Numbered from the stretch's first letter, positions 8,468 to 18,376 are shown. The stretch is DNA of 64,000 nt from Hirschia sp964351655 (GCA_964351655.1 CAYGPD010000007.1:31546-95545), one strand, 5' to 3'. Program-made: numbers and translations. The notes: generated from the sequence alone by a model not told the origin.

Positions 8468-9355
8468 ATGGCGCAATTATCAACTTCTATCGCGCTTTCA
8501 CCCGAGCAAGGGCTATCGCGCTACCTGACAGAAATTCGTAAATATCCACTTCTTGAAAAAGAACAGGAATTTATGCTTGCCAACCGCTGGCGCGACCATG
8601 AAGACACTGATGCCGCTGAGCAAATGGTAACCTCTCACCTGCGCCTCGTGGCAAAAATTGCAATGGGATATCGTGGATATGGCCTTCCAATTGGTGAAGT
8701 TATTTCCGAAGGCAATGTCGGCTTGATGCAAGCTGTCAAAAAATTCGATCCAGATAAAGGTTTCCGTCTTGCCACATACGCAATGTGGTGGATACGCGCC
8801 TCTATCCAAGAATACATCCTCCGTTCATGGAGCCTTGTAAAACTTGGAACGACAGCAGCTCAAAAGAAACTTTTCTTCAACTTACGCCGCATCAAAGGTG
8901 AAATCCAAGCGCTTGAAGAAGGTGACCTTCGCCCTGAAAACGTGACAGAAATCGCAACACGATTAAACGTGACAGAAGATGAAGTTATCTCCATGAACCG
9001 CCGTATGACAGGTGGTGATGCATCTCTAAACGCCCCAATTGGCGGTGCTGATGGTGATGGCGAATGGATGGACTGGCTTTCAGATGACAGCCAGCAGGAT
9101 CAAGCTGAGGAGTATGAGCAAAACGATGAATACTCCTCCCGTATGGAATTGCTTGAAATGGCAATGACAAACTTAAATGAGCGCGAAAAACACATTATCA
9201 CTGAACGTCGCCTTAAAGACGAACCTTCAACTTTAGAAGAACTGTCAGTGGTTTATAACGTTTCCCGCGAGCGTATCCGCCAGATTGAAGTACGTGCCTT
9301 TGAAAAACTTCAAAACGCAATGCGTGAAGCTGCTGAAGAAAAAGGTATCCTTTAA
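8468..9355 (+). CDS. rpoH: heat-shock sigma factor sigma-32
   Basis: Directs RNA polymerase to heat-shock promoters. The start is taken as ATG 8468 because GGAGG lies at 8457-8461; an upstream in-frame ATG (8423) would add 15 residues. The 295 residues contain region 2 (QAVKKFDPDKGFRLATYAMWW), the RpoH box QKKLFFNLRR, and a region 4 helix-turn-helix with LSVVYNVSRERIRQIE. FtsH, which degrades sigma-32 in other bacteria, is encoded at 22387-24303. A strong terminator follows. Confidence 0.97.
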   Translation: MAQLSTSIALSPEQGLSRYLTEIRKYPLLEKEQEFMLANRWRDHEDTDAAEQMVTSHLRLVAKIAMGYRGYGLPIGEVISEGNVGLMQAVKKFDPDKGFRLATYAMWWIRASIQEYILRSWSLVKLGTTAAQKKLFFNLRRIKGEIQALEEGDLRPENVTEIATRLNVTEDEVISMNRRMTGGDASLNAPIGGADGDGEWMDWLSDDSQQDQAEEYEQNDEYSSRMELLEMAMTNLNEREKHIITERRLKDEPSTLEELSVVYNVSRERIRQIEVRAFEKLQNAMREAAEEKGIL

Positions 9356-9376
9356 ACAAAATCCCCCCGCGACCCC

Positions 9377-9417
9377 ATGCGCCCCGATTTCTTATGAAAT
9401 CGGGGCGCATTATTTTA
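9377..9417 (+). terminator. intrinsic terminator of rpoH
   Basis: A perfect 15-bp stem (9377-9391 with 9396-9410), TTAT loop, then TATTTTAT. Core arm GCGCCCCGATTTC. Confidence 0.93.
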
Positions 9418-9514
9418 TCCATTTTTTACTGCTAAAAATTTCAAATGTTAACCAATCTTTACCAAGATAATGTAATGTTTGCGCAAAGAATCTATATTTT
9501 GTTAGTTTGATTAT

Positions 9515-10558
9515 ATGCGGTTATTTATTTCTGGTGGATGCGGGTTTGTTGGCTCATCTCTTGTGCGCCAAGCCGTTTCTTTAGGCATCAATGTCTTCAA
9601 CATAGATACTCGCAACTCTCCTCAGGGTGCCCCCCAACTAGAAGAAACAAACACTGCAAACTGTTATTCGCAGCTCATTGGCGACGTGACCGATAGCGTT
9701 ATGCTAAGCGCTTTGCTGCGCGAATTTAAACCCCACGTTTTTGTTCATTGTGCGGGTGGTATCCAAGACAAAAAAGGCATACTCACCGCTCAAGGCGCAA
9801 CGGCAACAATAGGTGTTCTAAATGCTGTACAAACTTACGTTTCGAGTTTGTCAGAAAATGATCTAAAAGACTTCCGATTTATCGTTCCCTTCGACACCAG
9901 TGCTTTTGGCTCTTTGAGTATTCACAGAGCAGAATTTTCAGGCATGAATCCCATCAATCCTCAAAGTATTCTTGGTGGACGGGCCTCACTCGACTTAGCG
10001 CTCATCCAAGGATGGGTAGCAGAAACTCAGGTGCCCACCATTTATACAGGAGCCTCTGCGCTCTATGGTAGCTGGCAGCAAGCTGATGCCTACATCCCCA
10101 CCCTCATAGGCGAAGCTCTCACCCAACAGAACATCACCATCCCGCATGCACAAAACACGCTAGACTGGCTACACGTCGATGATTTCAGCAATGGAATTCT
10201 CAAAACATCACTAAAAGGCGAACAGAATAAAACTTATTTGTTTTCAGCACGCTCTGAGCGCCGTAACATTGATATCGCAAATAATATTGCAACAATATTA
10301 GATGGATTAACTCCCGCCCTACAAGGGCAAAGCTATCGCACGCGTCTGCAAGAGGGCAAATCTAATACACCTTTGCGATGTGCCCTAGACTCCACCCTAG
10401 CAGAAACAAAATTGGGTTGGCACCCAAAACAAAACTTACTAATGGGCCTTCGTGAAAATGTGGCATGGCATTTATCGCATACCCATTCAAAGTTGATGGC
10501 ACAAATAAACAAGGCCGCAAATGGAGGTCACTCCACTTCCGGCCTTGCTGCAGAGTAA
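9515..10558 (+). CDS. degenerate extended-SDR (epimerase/dehydratase-like) protein
   Basis: 347 residues with a Rossmann nucleotide-binding motif GGCGFVGSS (7-15) and Asp31, and a C-terminal segment DWLHVDDFSNG as in sugar-nucleotide epimerases and dehydratases. FDTSAFGS (126-133) aligns with the usual STDEVYGS. At the expected YxxxK site the sequence reads ILGGR (152-156), so the catalytic tyrosine and lysine appear replaced by Ile and Arg. It could be a non-catalytic NAD(P)-binding protein or use other chemistry. It is a single-gene unit convergent with purA. Confidence 0.8.
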   Translation: MRLFISGGCGFVGSSLVRQAVSLGINVFNIDTRNSPQGAPQLEETNTANCYSQLIGDVTDSVMLSALLREFKPHVFVHCAGGIQDKKGILTAQGATATIGVLNAVQTYVSSLSENDLKDFRFIVPFDTSAFGSLSIHRAEFSGMNPINPQSILGGRASLDLALIQGWVAETQVPTIYTGASALYGSWQQADAYIPTLIGEALTQQNITIPHAQNTLDWLHVDDFSNGILKTSLKGEQNKTYLFSARSERRNIDIANNIATILDGLTPALQGQSYRTRLQEGKSNTPLRCALDSTLAETKLGWHPKQNLLMGLRENVAWHLSHTHSKLMAQINKAANGGHSTSGLAAE

Positions 10559-10583
10559 ATCACTCTACAATATCATTTTTTCC

Positions 10584-11876
10584 TTAAGCGACGAATGGAT
10601 CGCGCACGAGAATTACATCTTCACGCTCAGGAGAGGTTGAAAGCAAAGCAACAGGTTTGCCCACCAACTCTTCTAAACGACGTACATACTTCACCGCTTC
10701 ACCAGGAAGCTGAGTCCATGAGCGCGCGCCTTTTGTTGAACCTTTCCAACCCTTTAGCGTCTCATAGATCGGTTCAACTGCAGCTTGGTCGGTCATACCT
10801 GCCGGGAAATAATCAATTACTTCGCCGTTCAACTTATAGCCAACACAAACTTTGATTTCATCAAGACCATCAAGTACATCCAGCTTCGTCACAGCTAAAC
10901 CAGTTACCCCTGAAGTCGCACATGCTTGGCGTACCATTACACTATCAAACCAGCCACAGCGGCGCGCACGACCTGTCACAGTGCCAAACTCATGACCAAC
11001 AGTACCAAGACGTTTTCCGATGTCATTATCTTGCTCTGTCGGGAAAGGACCAGAACCAACGCGAGTAGTATAAGCCTTTGCTAAACCAAGCACATAATTT
11101 ACAGCATTGGGACCAACTCCTGATCCTGCTGACGCTTGTCCAGCAACGACATTTGAAGATGTCACAAATGGGTATGTTCCATGATCTACATCAAGCATTA
11201 CACCTTGCGCACCTTCAAACAGTATGCGGCGACCAAGCTTTACACTTTCATCCAAACGCTTCCAGACCGGTTGCGCATATGCTAAAATTTTATCAGCAAT
11301 TTCAAGAAGATCTGACTTCAACTTAGCTGCATCTGGCTCCCCTAACCCAAGACCTATACGGAGTGGTCGGTGGTGCGCTAGCAAACGCTCAAGCTTCAAA
11401 TCGAGAGCAGCAGGATCTTTAAGGTCTGCAACACGAATAGCGCGGCGTCCTACTTTATCTTCGTACGCAGGACCGATACCTCGCATAGTTGTTCCAATTT
11501 TGGCATCACCAAGCGCACCTTCACGTGCTGCATCAATATCTTTATGCCAAGGAAGTATCAAACAAGCATTATCCGCTAACACAAGGTCATCTGGGCCAAG
11601 TTCGATACCCTGCTCACCCATTGCCGAAACTTCTGATAAAAGTTGCCACGGATCAACGACAACGCCATTTCCTATCACAGAAAGCTTGCCACCGCGCACA
11701 ACACCTGAAGGCAGAAGATTGAGTTTGAAGACTTTTCCATCAATAACGAGCGTATGCCCCGCATTGTGGCCACCTTGGAAGCGAACAATCACATCTGCAC
11801 GGCTGGAAAGCCAATCAACTATCTTACCTTTACCTTCGTCGCCCCATTGAGCTCCGACAACTACCACACCGGACAT
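10584..11876 (-). CDS. purA: adenylosuccinate synthetase
   Basis: Joins IMP and aspartate with GTP in AMP synthesis. The 430 residues match the family length. Signatures: QWGDEGKGKIVDWL (10-23), GGHNAGHT, GTTMRGIGPAYEDK, and near the C-terminus LSTSPERED. ATG start with GGAG six bases upstream. Monocistronic by spacing; 25 bp separate it from the convergent SDR gene. Confidence 0.97.
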   Translation of the reverse strand: MSGVVVVGAQWGDEGKGKIVDWLSSRADVIVRFQGGHNAGHTLVIDGKVFKLNLLPSGVVRGGKLSVIGNGVVVDPWQLLSEVSAMGEQGIELGPDDLVLADNACLILPWHKDIDAAREGALGDAKIGTTMRGIGPAYEDKVGRRAIRVADLKDPAALDLKLERLLAHHRPLRIGLGLGEPDAAKLKSDLLEIADKILAYAQPVWKRLDESVKLGRRILFEGAQGVMLDVDHGTYPFVTSSNVVAGQASAGSGVGPNAVNYVLGLAKAYTTRVGSGPFPTEQDNDIGKRLGTVGHEFGTVTGRARRCGWFDSVMVRQACATSGVTGLAVTKLDVLDGLDEIKVCVGYKLNGEVIDYFPAGMTDQAAVEPIYETLKGWKGSTKGARSWTQLPGEAVKYVRRLEELVGKPVALLSTSPEREDVILVRDPFVA

Positions 11877-12036
11877 GCGCTACTCCATTTTAAGTGAAAG
11901 CCGCGCGCAAAGGACATGAAACTGTCACGCATGGCAAGGGTAAATGTCCATAGGATAGCTAATTGGACACTTAAGTCGCACAGAAATAAGCTTCTTGAGA
12001 GCGAGAATGTCTTATTCCAAAGAAAAAGCCGCGTAC

Positions 12037-12612
12037 CTAAAAGGTGTATACCACCCTCAACCCAATGTCATCTAACCCTTGATTTCGGCCATTTCCTAGT
12101 ATTTGTCCGTGAGATAAATGATCATAAATGAGTTGCAGCGCCCATTTATCATTTATATCTTTAGTAACAGCCAAACTGGTCCGAAAAAGATCGCGCGATC
12201 CTAGCAATAGGTGATTTGCATCAAAAACAGCGCGCTCTTGTGAAGTTGCACCATTACTTTCTAATTCACCATTATGCAGGCTGTATCCAAATCCTGGCTG
12301 AAAATGCCATCCTTCTAGAAATTCAAAATCCCATTCAAGTCCAGCAGCAATATAGGATGTTGTTCCGGCGGTGTTTATAGAGGTCATGGCGTATGGGTGC
12401 GGCGACCATGTCCCCCCAAATATATCTAATTTAGAAAAACGTACTTCTGCAGATACATTAAACCCATCTTCTTTGTTGGCATTTTTGGGAGTTAAGACTT
12501 TCACATTATGGTCCATGACCCCGAAGCGTACACTATCCACGATTTCAGCCTTAGCAGGGCCACAAAACGTTCCTGCGCCTACCGTAAGCATAGCTAGCAG
12601 CATCTTAGCCAT
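12037..12612 (-). CDS. PagL-like lipid A deacylase / acyloxyacyl hydrolase-family outer-membrane protein
   Basis: From the ATG at 12610-12612 the product has 191 residues with a signal peptide ending in GPAKA. A TTG at 12657 would add 15 residues but has poor spacing. The remainder looks like an eight-stranded beta-barrel ending in VVYTF. The C-terminal segment YDHLSHG carries the PagL HxS pair (His165, Ser167), followed by NQGLDDIGLR where PagL has its acidic residue. Likely removes an acyl chain from lipid A in the outer membrane; enzymatic activity is inferred. Confidence 0.7.
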   Translation of the reverse strand: MAKMLLAMLTVGAGTFCGPAKAEIVDSVRFGVMDHNVKVLTPKNANKEDGFNVSAEVRFSKLDIFGGTWSPHPYAMTSINTAGTTSYIAAGLEWDFEFLEGWHFQPGFGYSLHNGELESNGATSQERAVFDANHLLLGSRDLFRTSLAVTKDINDKWALQLIYDHLSHGQILGNGRNQGLDDIGLRVVYTF

Positions 12613-12833
12613 TGATGTTACTTTCTGGCGCTTATTTTTGCACCTTTGATTCTCCAACCCCGCATAAACTGTAACGAAGATATCTACTTTTTAAAGTGGC
12701 GCTATAGTCACAATTATGATTAATGAAATTAGTTTCGTTCACATTTTGTTTTGATTTTTCGAGTGTTTTCATCCAGTAAGAACCATTATAAAATCGTCTA
12801 ATATGACAAATTTGATAAGAAAAGACAGAATTT

Positions 12834-13865
12834 ATGGGCAGAGACGGCGATATCACAGACCCCACACGTCAAGCAGGTGAAACACAAGATCGCGCGCTGC
12901 GTCCCCTCTCATTTGATGATTTTACAGGGCAGGAAGCCGCAAAAGCGAATTTGAAGGTGTTTGTACAGGCCGCCCGCAATCGCGGAGACGCTTTAGACCA
13001 TGTCTTATTGTTTGGCCCCCCCGGATTAGGAAAAACGACGCTTGCGCAAATTATGTCTCGTGAAATGGGCGTCGGTTTTCGGTCAACATCTGGACCTGTC
13101 ATCGGTAAAGCAGGTGATTTAGCGGCACTTTTGACAAATTTAGAAGAAAACGACGTTCTATTTATCGATGAAATTCACCGCCTTTCACCTATCGTGGAAG
13201 AAATACTTTACCCTGCGATGGAAGATCATACCCTCGATATTATGATAGGCGACGGCCCTTCTGCACGGTCAGTGAAGATCGACCTGCCACCCTTCACCTT
13301 AGTGGGTGCAACCACCCGTGCTGGCCTTCTGTCTACCCCTCTGCGTGATAGGTTCGGCATCCCTGTTCGGCTAGAGTTTTATACTCCAGAGGAGCTTGGT
13401 GGAATTGTGTTTCGAGCCGGCATCAAAATGGGAGCAAACATCACAGAAGATGGAGCAATTGAAATTGCACGTCGTGCACGGGGTACGCCACGTATTGCCA
13501 TTAGATTGCTTCGTCGTGTTCGCGATTTTGCAGAAGCGGATGGAAACCAAATCAACAGAGCCGCAGCGAGTAAAGGGCTGGCTCGTCTAGAAGTGGATAC
13601 TGATGGACTAGATGCCTTAGACCGACGCTATTTAAACGCGCTTGTAAAAACTTATTCTGGTGGCCCTGTTGGAGCAGACACATTAGCCGCTGCATTATCG
13701 GAAGCTCGTGATGCAATTGAAGAGGTCATTGAACCTTATTTAATGCAACAAGGCCTAATTATGCGTACGCCGCGTGGACGCGTGGCAGCTCCAGATGCTT
13801 ACAAGCGACTAGGCATGCTTCCTCCACAGAGCAATACACAGCTTGATATATTCAACGAAAAATAA
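12834..13865 (+). CDS. ruvB: Holliday junction branch migration helicase RuvB
   Basis: AAA+ motor that drives branch migration with RuvA. 343 residues: Walker A GPPGLGKTT (61-69), Walker B LFIDEIHRL, sensor region GATTRAGLLSTPLRDRFG and a C-terminal winged helix with PRGRVA. It opens the ruvB-ybgC-tol cluster, while ruvC and ruvA lie about 17 kb away on the other strand, so its usual partners are encoded elsewhere. Confidence 0.97.
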   Translation: MGRDGDITDPTRQAGETQDRALRPLSFDDFTGQEAAKANLKVFVQAARNRGDALDHVLLFGPPGLGKTTLAQIMSREMGVGFRSTSGPVIGKAGDLAALLTNLEENDVLFIDEIHRLSPIVEEILYPAMEDHTLDIMIGDGPSARSVKIDLPPFTLVGATTRAGLLSTPLRDRFGIPVRLEFYTPEELGGIVFRAGIKMGANITEDGAIEIARRARGTPRIAIRLLRRVRDFAEADGNQINRAAASKGLARLEVDTDGLDALDRRYLNALVKTYSGGPVGADTLAAALSEARDAIEEVIEPYLMQQGLIMRTPRGRVAAPDAYKRLGMLPPQSNTQLDIFNEK

Positions 13866-14016
13866 TCAACCCATGCGTGCAATTTATTTTACATTTGTTG
13901 AGATACCCGATAGTTAATGCCTCTCAAGGATTTCGTTACACGGTGCCTAGCCATCTTGAACATACGGATATTCATCAACACATAATACGCATGCAACTCT
14001 TCAGGGAGATCCCTCA

Positions 14017-14463
14017 ATGCACGATACACCTGAAATCGGACGCATCGCTAATGATGAACACATTCTACCGCTTCGCGTATATTATGAAGACACTGATTTT
14101 ACCGGCGTTGTATATCATGCAAACTATTTGAAATTTTTCGAACGAGGTCGTTCTGATTTTCTAAGATTTGTCGGCATGAGTCATGAGCAACTTGCCAAGG
14201 CAGAGAGCCCGCTCCCATTTGCCGTTGCAAGGATGGAAATTGACTTTAAACGCCCCGCCAAAATTGATGATGCTTTGTGCGTACATACTCGTTTTATGGG
14301 AGCAAAAGGCGCTCGGCTCATTTTTGATCAAAAAATCTATCGTGATAATACACTTCTTTGTGTAGCTAAGGTCACGATCGTACAAATAAATATGGATGGT
14401 ATTTTAATCCGTCCTACAGAATCACTCCTCAACGCTTGGGGACAATTTCAGTTTGAGAAATAG
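14017..14463 (+). CDS. ybgC: tol-pal system-associated acyl-CoA thioesterase
   Basis: Hot-dog-fold thioesterase of 148 residues. The 4HBT signature YYEDTDFTGVVYHANY (about 21-36) holds the catalytic Asp, followed by FFERGRSDFL. GGGAG precedes the ATG by about 7 bases. It sits directly before tolQ, the classic position; the product is thought to act on acyl chains for envelope lipids. Confidence 0.94.
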   Translation: MHDTPEIGRIANDEHILPLRVYYEDTDFTGVVYHANYLKFFERGRSDFLRFVGMSHEQLAKAESPLPFAVARMEIDFKRPAKIDDALCVHTRFMGAKGARLIFDQKIYRDNTLLCVAKVTIVQINMDGILIRPTESLLNAWGQFQFEK

Positions 14464-14691
14464 CATCTGGAGCAGAAAAATCTGCGACTTCCAATGACTA
14501 TTTGATTGAACATTCCACTTAAATCCTAAAATTGATACTCTGAAGTTCATCGCAGGTGCTATAATTTGATACATTTCAAAAAATTCATGCGTTGACGGAC
14601 TGCACAAATGCATTTTGCGTGTGTAATTGACAGTTATCTCCTTCATCTCGCCCAATTTGCACTCCATGCAGGCTATGAATAAGGAAATTAA

Positions 14692-14724
14692 CTTACGGGC
14701 TCAGATTGTCTGACGTCCGGTAAG
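14692..14724 (+). promoter_or_regulatory. stem-loop in the tolQ leader
   Basis: CTTAC at 14692-14696 pairs with GTAAG at 14720-14724 with one mismatch before a further GG/CC, and inside it TCAGA pairs with TCTGA around TTG. It ends 26 bases before the tolQ start. The rest of 14464-14691 shows TTGACA-like promoter elements but no gene. Confidence 0.45.
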
Positions 14725-14750
14725 ACTGATCAATAAGCACTGAGGTCCTG

Positions 14751-15560
14751 ATGATGTCGCTAGAACTTTTGATTACAAGCGGAAGCGATGCACTCGCCGC
14801 TTTACCACTCATGCAAGTGGTAACAGATAGTGTGGCTAGTGCTGGCCCTGCAGAGATCGGAGAAGTCGCGTCTGCAGAAGAGTTCTCTTTTGTATCTTTG
14901 ATACTCAAAGCTGGACCCGTCGTTAAACTCGTAATGCTTGTTCTTGTTATTATGTCCGTATGGTCATGGATGGTGACCTTCGACAAATGGACTGGAATGG
15001 CCGCGACACGCTCCAAAGGTAAAAAATTTGAAGAAGCTTTTTGGTCCGGCCAGCCTCTCGACGAAATGGACGACCGTGTAGGCGACAAACCTTCAGATGC
15101 TTTAGCTCGTGTTTATTCCGCGGGCTCTCGTGAATGGCGTGAAGCACGCAGACTTCGTTCACTCAACGATAGCGTTGCAACATCTTTGCTTCAACGTGCA
15201 CGCTCTCAAATGGGTGTCGCCGTTAACCGAGAAGCAAGTAAAATGGAAAAAGGCCTTTCGACTCTAGCAATTATCGCATCATCAGCTCCATTTATTGGGC
15301 TTTTTGGAACTGTCTGGGGGATTATGACAGCCTTCCGTGATATTGGTATGGCGGGTGAAACTAACCTTGCCGTTGTTGCCCCAGGTATGGCTGAAGCATT
15401 GTTTGCAACAGCGCTTGGCCTTCTTGCAGCTATTCCAGCTATGATTTTCTACAACAAGTTTTCTGGTGACGTGAACAAGTTCGTCGAACACATGGATACA
15501 TTTGCCGAAGAGTTTACAGTTCGTATTTCCCGCCGTCTCGCTGAAAGATTGGATGAATAG
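14751..15560 (+). CDS. tolQ: Tol-Pal system proton channel subunit TolQ
   Basis: Inner-membrane protein of the ExbB/TolQ/MotA type, 269 residues. Three membrane segments are visible (about 45-68, 163-187, 205-227), with the long cytoplasmic loop between the first two. GLFGTVWGIMTAFRDI and the second-helix region APGMAEALFATALGLLAAIPA are the conserved channel-forming parts. A second ATG lies 3 bases on. It forms an operon with tolR (3 bp gap) and tolA. With TolR it uses the proton gradient to energise TolA during constriction. Confidence 0.96.
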   Translation: MMSLELLITSGSDALAALPLMQVVTDSVASAGPAEIGEVASAEEFSFVSLILKAGPVVKLVMLVLVIMSVWSWMVTFDKWTGMAATRSKGKKFEEAFWSGQPLDEMDDRVGDKPSDALARVYSAGSREWREARRLRSLNDSVATSLLQRARSQMGVAVNREASKMEKGLSTLAIIASSAPFIGLFGTVWGIMTAFRDIGMAGETNLAVVAPGMAEALFATALGLLAAIPAMIFYNKFSGDVNKFVEHMDTFAEEFTVRISRRLAERLDE

Positions 15561-15563
15561 ACA

Positions 15564-16022
15564 ATGGCTATGATGTCCCCCTCTTCAGGCGGTGGCCGTG
15601 GTCGCCGTCGATCGCAAAATGCTGACATTAACGTCACCCCAATGGTGGATGTTATGTTGGTGCTTCTCGTTATTTTTATGGTTACTGCGCCTATGGTTGT
15701 GACAGGTGAACCTGTAAATTTAGCAAAAACAAACTCTAAACCTCTCCCCCCAAGTGAGCAGCAATCCCTTGCGCTTACTGTGAACGAAGCTGGTCAAATG
15801 TTTATCGGAAGCAATACTGAGCCCGTTGAACCCGGACAACTTGGAGCACAACTTATTGCAATCGCCAAAAATGGCTACGAAGACCGCGTTCTAGTACGCG
15901 GAGATAAAGCTGCTGATTATGGTCAGGTGCTATCGGCACTTTCGCTGGTACGCGACGCTGGATTCACAAATGTGGGTCTTGTGACTGACTCAACAGGAAC
16001 CCGTAAGGCCAAAGGAAACTAA
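15564..16022 (+). CDS. tolR: Tol-Pal system subunit TolR
   Basis: ExbD/TolR-family protein of 152 residues with one N-terminal membrane helix (about 27-45). DINVTPMVDVMLVLLVIFMV contains the membrane Asp that carries protons. The periplasmic domain follows. The start is 3 bp after tolQ and the stop 3 bp before tolA. Confidence 0.95.
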   Translation: MAMMSPSSGGGRGRRRSQNADINVTPMVDVMLVLLVIFMVTAPMVVTGEPVNLAKTNSKPLPPSEQQSLALTVNEAGQMFIGSNTEPVEPGQLGAQLIAIAKNGYEDRVLVRGDKAADYGQVLSALSLVRDAGFTNVGLVTDSTGTRKAKGN

Positions 16023-16025
16023 GGC

Positions 16026-16910
16026 GTGCGCCCAGGTTTTACCCTCTCTATACTTCTACATGTGCTGATTTTTGGATCAGCCTATGTTGTGTTTCCTATG
16101 GCCAACACAACTATGTCTGAAGAATTAATCATTGTACCGATTGAGCTGGTGACAGTTGCGGATACAACTAATTTAGCTGTCTCAAAACCTAAAGAGCCAG
16201 AAAAAGTTCCTGAACCGGAGCCCGAGCCAGACCCAACACCAGAACCAGACGACCCTATTCCGGAAGATGAAGCTGAAATTTCTGATGAGCCAGACCCATT
16301 TGCGGAAGAAGAAGGCAATACCAAAGCAACACCAGAAGAAGTAGAACCTGTTCCTGAAGAAATAGAACCTGAAGAAGCTGAGCCGGAAAAAAAGCCAGAA
16401 CCAAAACCAACACCAAAACCAACTCCCAAGGTGATCCCACCAGAAGAGAAAAAGGAAACAACAAACTCTTTCCTAAATAGCGTGTTGCAAACAACAGAAG
16501 ACAAGAAAAAGACCAGAGAACGGGAGTTCAAGTCTGCGCCCGACCTTAAAAAGGTTGAAAACGCAAACGAAAACAAACGCTCCGCTGGTGATAGAAGTCG
16601 TGACACAGCAACTTGGTCTACTTTGCTAAGATCCAAAATAGAAACCAAGTGTTTTCGCGATCCGTCAGACATGGCAAATGCAAAACGCCTAAAGGTAACT
16701 TACAAAATCACCTTTAACAGAGATGGTAACTTAATGCGTGCGCCTCGTCGTGTTCAGCCAACTATCATTCCAGCAGGTGATCAGCAATTGCGCGTCTTTG
16801 ATATCAACGCATCGAGAGCTATCGAAAAATGTGCACCATACAGTGACATATTTCCACCAGAACTCTATGACGAATGGAAAGACTTTACTTTAAATTTCGG
16901 ATCTGAATGA
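16026..16910 (+). CDS. tolA: TolA, energised link to the periplasm
   Basis: 294 residues from a GTG start. A single N-terminal membrane helix is followed by a very Pro/Glu/Lys-rich region (about 55-145) made of PEPEP-like repeats instead of the alanine-lysine helix of enterobacteria, and then a compact C-terminal domain (about 200-294) with two cysteines (Cys213 and Cys278 by rough count). Position between tolR and tolB supports the call, since sequence similarity to E. coli TolA is limited. Confidence 0.88.
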   Translation: MRPGFTLSILLHVLIFGSAYVVFPMANTTMSEELIIVPIELVTVADTTNLAVSKPKEPEKVPEPEPEPDPTPEPDDPIPEDEAEISDEPDPFAEEEGNTKATPEEVEPVPEEIEPEEAEPEKKPEPKPTPKPTPKVIPPEEKKETTNSFLNSVLQTTEDKKKTREREFKSAPDLKKVENANENKRSAGDRSRDTATWSTLLRSKIETKCFRDPSDMANAKRLKVTYKITFNRDGNLMRAPRRVQPTIIPAGDQQLRVFDINASRAIEKCAPYSDIFPPELYDEWKDFTLNFGSE

Positions 16911-17011
16911 TCTCGAATCTGCGTAAGACTCTAGAAGACATAATTCCGCCGAGACGTTATGTTGTAAATGTTCGGCTAAATCGAGACTTTGAAGGATAGG
17001 AGATCCTCGCC

Positions 17012-18376
17012 ATGAAATCAGCTGTCAGCTTTCTTGCTGCGTTTCTATGTAGTTTGCTTTGCCTGCCCGCTTTTGCGCAGGACGGAAATGTCGTTAACAT
17101 CACCAAAGGCACATTCGAACCCATGCCAATGGCGATCCCTGACTTCTCAGGCGATACGCCAGAAGCTGCGACTGTGGGAACTGATATTGCAGAAGTTATT
17201 CGAAATGACCTTGCTGGGTCTGGCCTCTTCCGAATGATCAGTCCTGATGCTTTCGTTGAGAAAAACTTAGATATCGCTGTTCTGCCCACTTTCGCCGATT
17301 GGAAAGTTATTAGTGCGGATGCCCTTCTTGTCGGAAAAACAATTATTGATCCATCAGGCACAATGGCAACGCAATTTCGTTTATTCGACGTCTTTACCGG
17401 TAAACAACTATACTCGCAGGAATACACCGTCTCCTCTCCTGATAGTTGGAGACGCATGGCACACATAATTGCTGATGATATCTACGAACAACTAACACCT
17501 GACGGCGGATATTTTGATAGCCGGATCGTATACATCGCTGAAAGTGGCCCTAAAACCAAACGTATTCGTCGCTTGGCTATTATGGATCAAGACGGTGCCA
17601 ATCCACAATACTTAACCGATGGACGTATCGAGGTTCAAACGCCACGTTTTGACCCATCTTCACAAACAATCATCTACACAGCACTCGTACCCGACGCACG
17701 TAACCCTATTCTCGAGCGTCGCCGTGTATATTTGTTTGACATCGAAACGGGTCGCCAAGAAGTAATTGGTGACTATGGTGTGACATCATTCGCTGCCCGC
17801 TTTTCACCAGATGGAAGCCACATTGCGATGAGTTTATCTGAAGACGGAAATTCTGATATATATGTGTTAGACCTTGCCCGTCGTCAGCGAACACGCCTCA
17901 CAAACAATCTTGCGATTGATACTTCCCCTTCATACTCTCCGGACGGAAAAGAGATCGTATTTACTTCTGACCGTGGTGGCTCTCCGCAACTATACATTAT
18001 GAATGCGGATGGATCTGATAGAAATTGTGAAAATGGACCACGCAACCAAGTTTGCCGCATTACCTTTGGTAAGGGCATATATTCAACGCCGGTTTGGTCG
18101 CCACGTGGAGACTTAATCGCCTTCACAAAACAGACTCAGGGACGGTTCGAAATCGGCGTTATTAAAACAGATGGTAGCGAAGAACGCACTTTGACCTCTG
18201 ATTTCTTGGCAGAAGGTCCCACTTGGTCCCCAAATGGACGAATCATAATTTTCTTTAAGGAAGCACGTGGTGGGCGTCCAGGCCTATGGAGTATCGATTT
18301 GAGTGGTCGCAATCTTGTGCGTGTTCCGACACCTGGAGATGCATCAGACCCTGCTTGGTCGCCAATTTTAAGATAA
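17012..18376 (+). CDS. tolB: Tol-Pal system periplasmic protein TolB
   Basis: 454 residues with a signal peptide ending in PAFAQ (about 23). The N-terminal alpha/beta domain is followed by a six-bladed beta-propeller of WD40-like repeats: FSPDGSHIAMS, YSPDGKEIVFTSDRGG, WSPRGDLIAFT, WSPNGRIIIF. It docks to Pal. The ribosome binding site lies inside a small GGAT/ATCC hairpin just before the ATG. Confidence 0.96.
   Translation: MKSAVSFLAAFLCSLLCLPAFAQDGNVVNITKGTFEPMPMAIPDFSGDTPEAATVGTDIAEVIRNDLAGSGLFRMISPDAFVEKNLDIAVLPTFADWKVISADALLVGKTIIDPSGTMATQFRLFDVFTGKQLYSQEYTVSSPDSWRRMAHIIADDIYEQLTPDGGYFDSRIVYIAESGPKTKRIRRLAIMDQDGANPQYLTDGRIEVQTPRFDPSSQTIIYTALVPDARNPILERRRVYLFDIETGRQEVIGDYGVTSFAARFSPDGSHIAMSLSEDGNSDIYVLDLARRQRTRLTNNLAIDTSPSYSPDGKEIVFTSDRGGSPQLYIMNADGSDRNCENGPRNQVCRITFGKGIYSTPVWSPRGDLIAFTKQTQGRFEIGVIKTDGSEERTLTSDFLAEGPTWSPNGRIIIFFKEARGGRPGLWSIDLSGRNLVRVPTPGDASDPAWSPILR

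Noticed and set aside
16026..16910. Minus-strand serine-rich frame opposite tolA
   Set aside because: A shadow of the Pro/Glu-rich tolA repeats; the tolA frame has the right neighbours and spacing.
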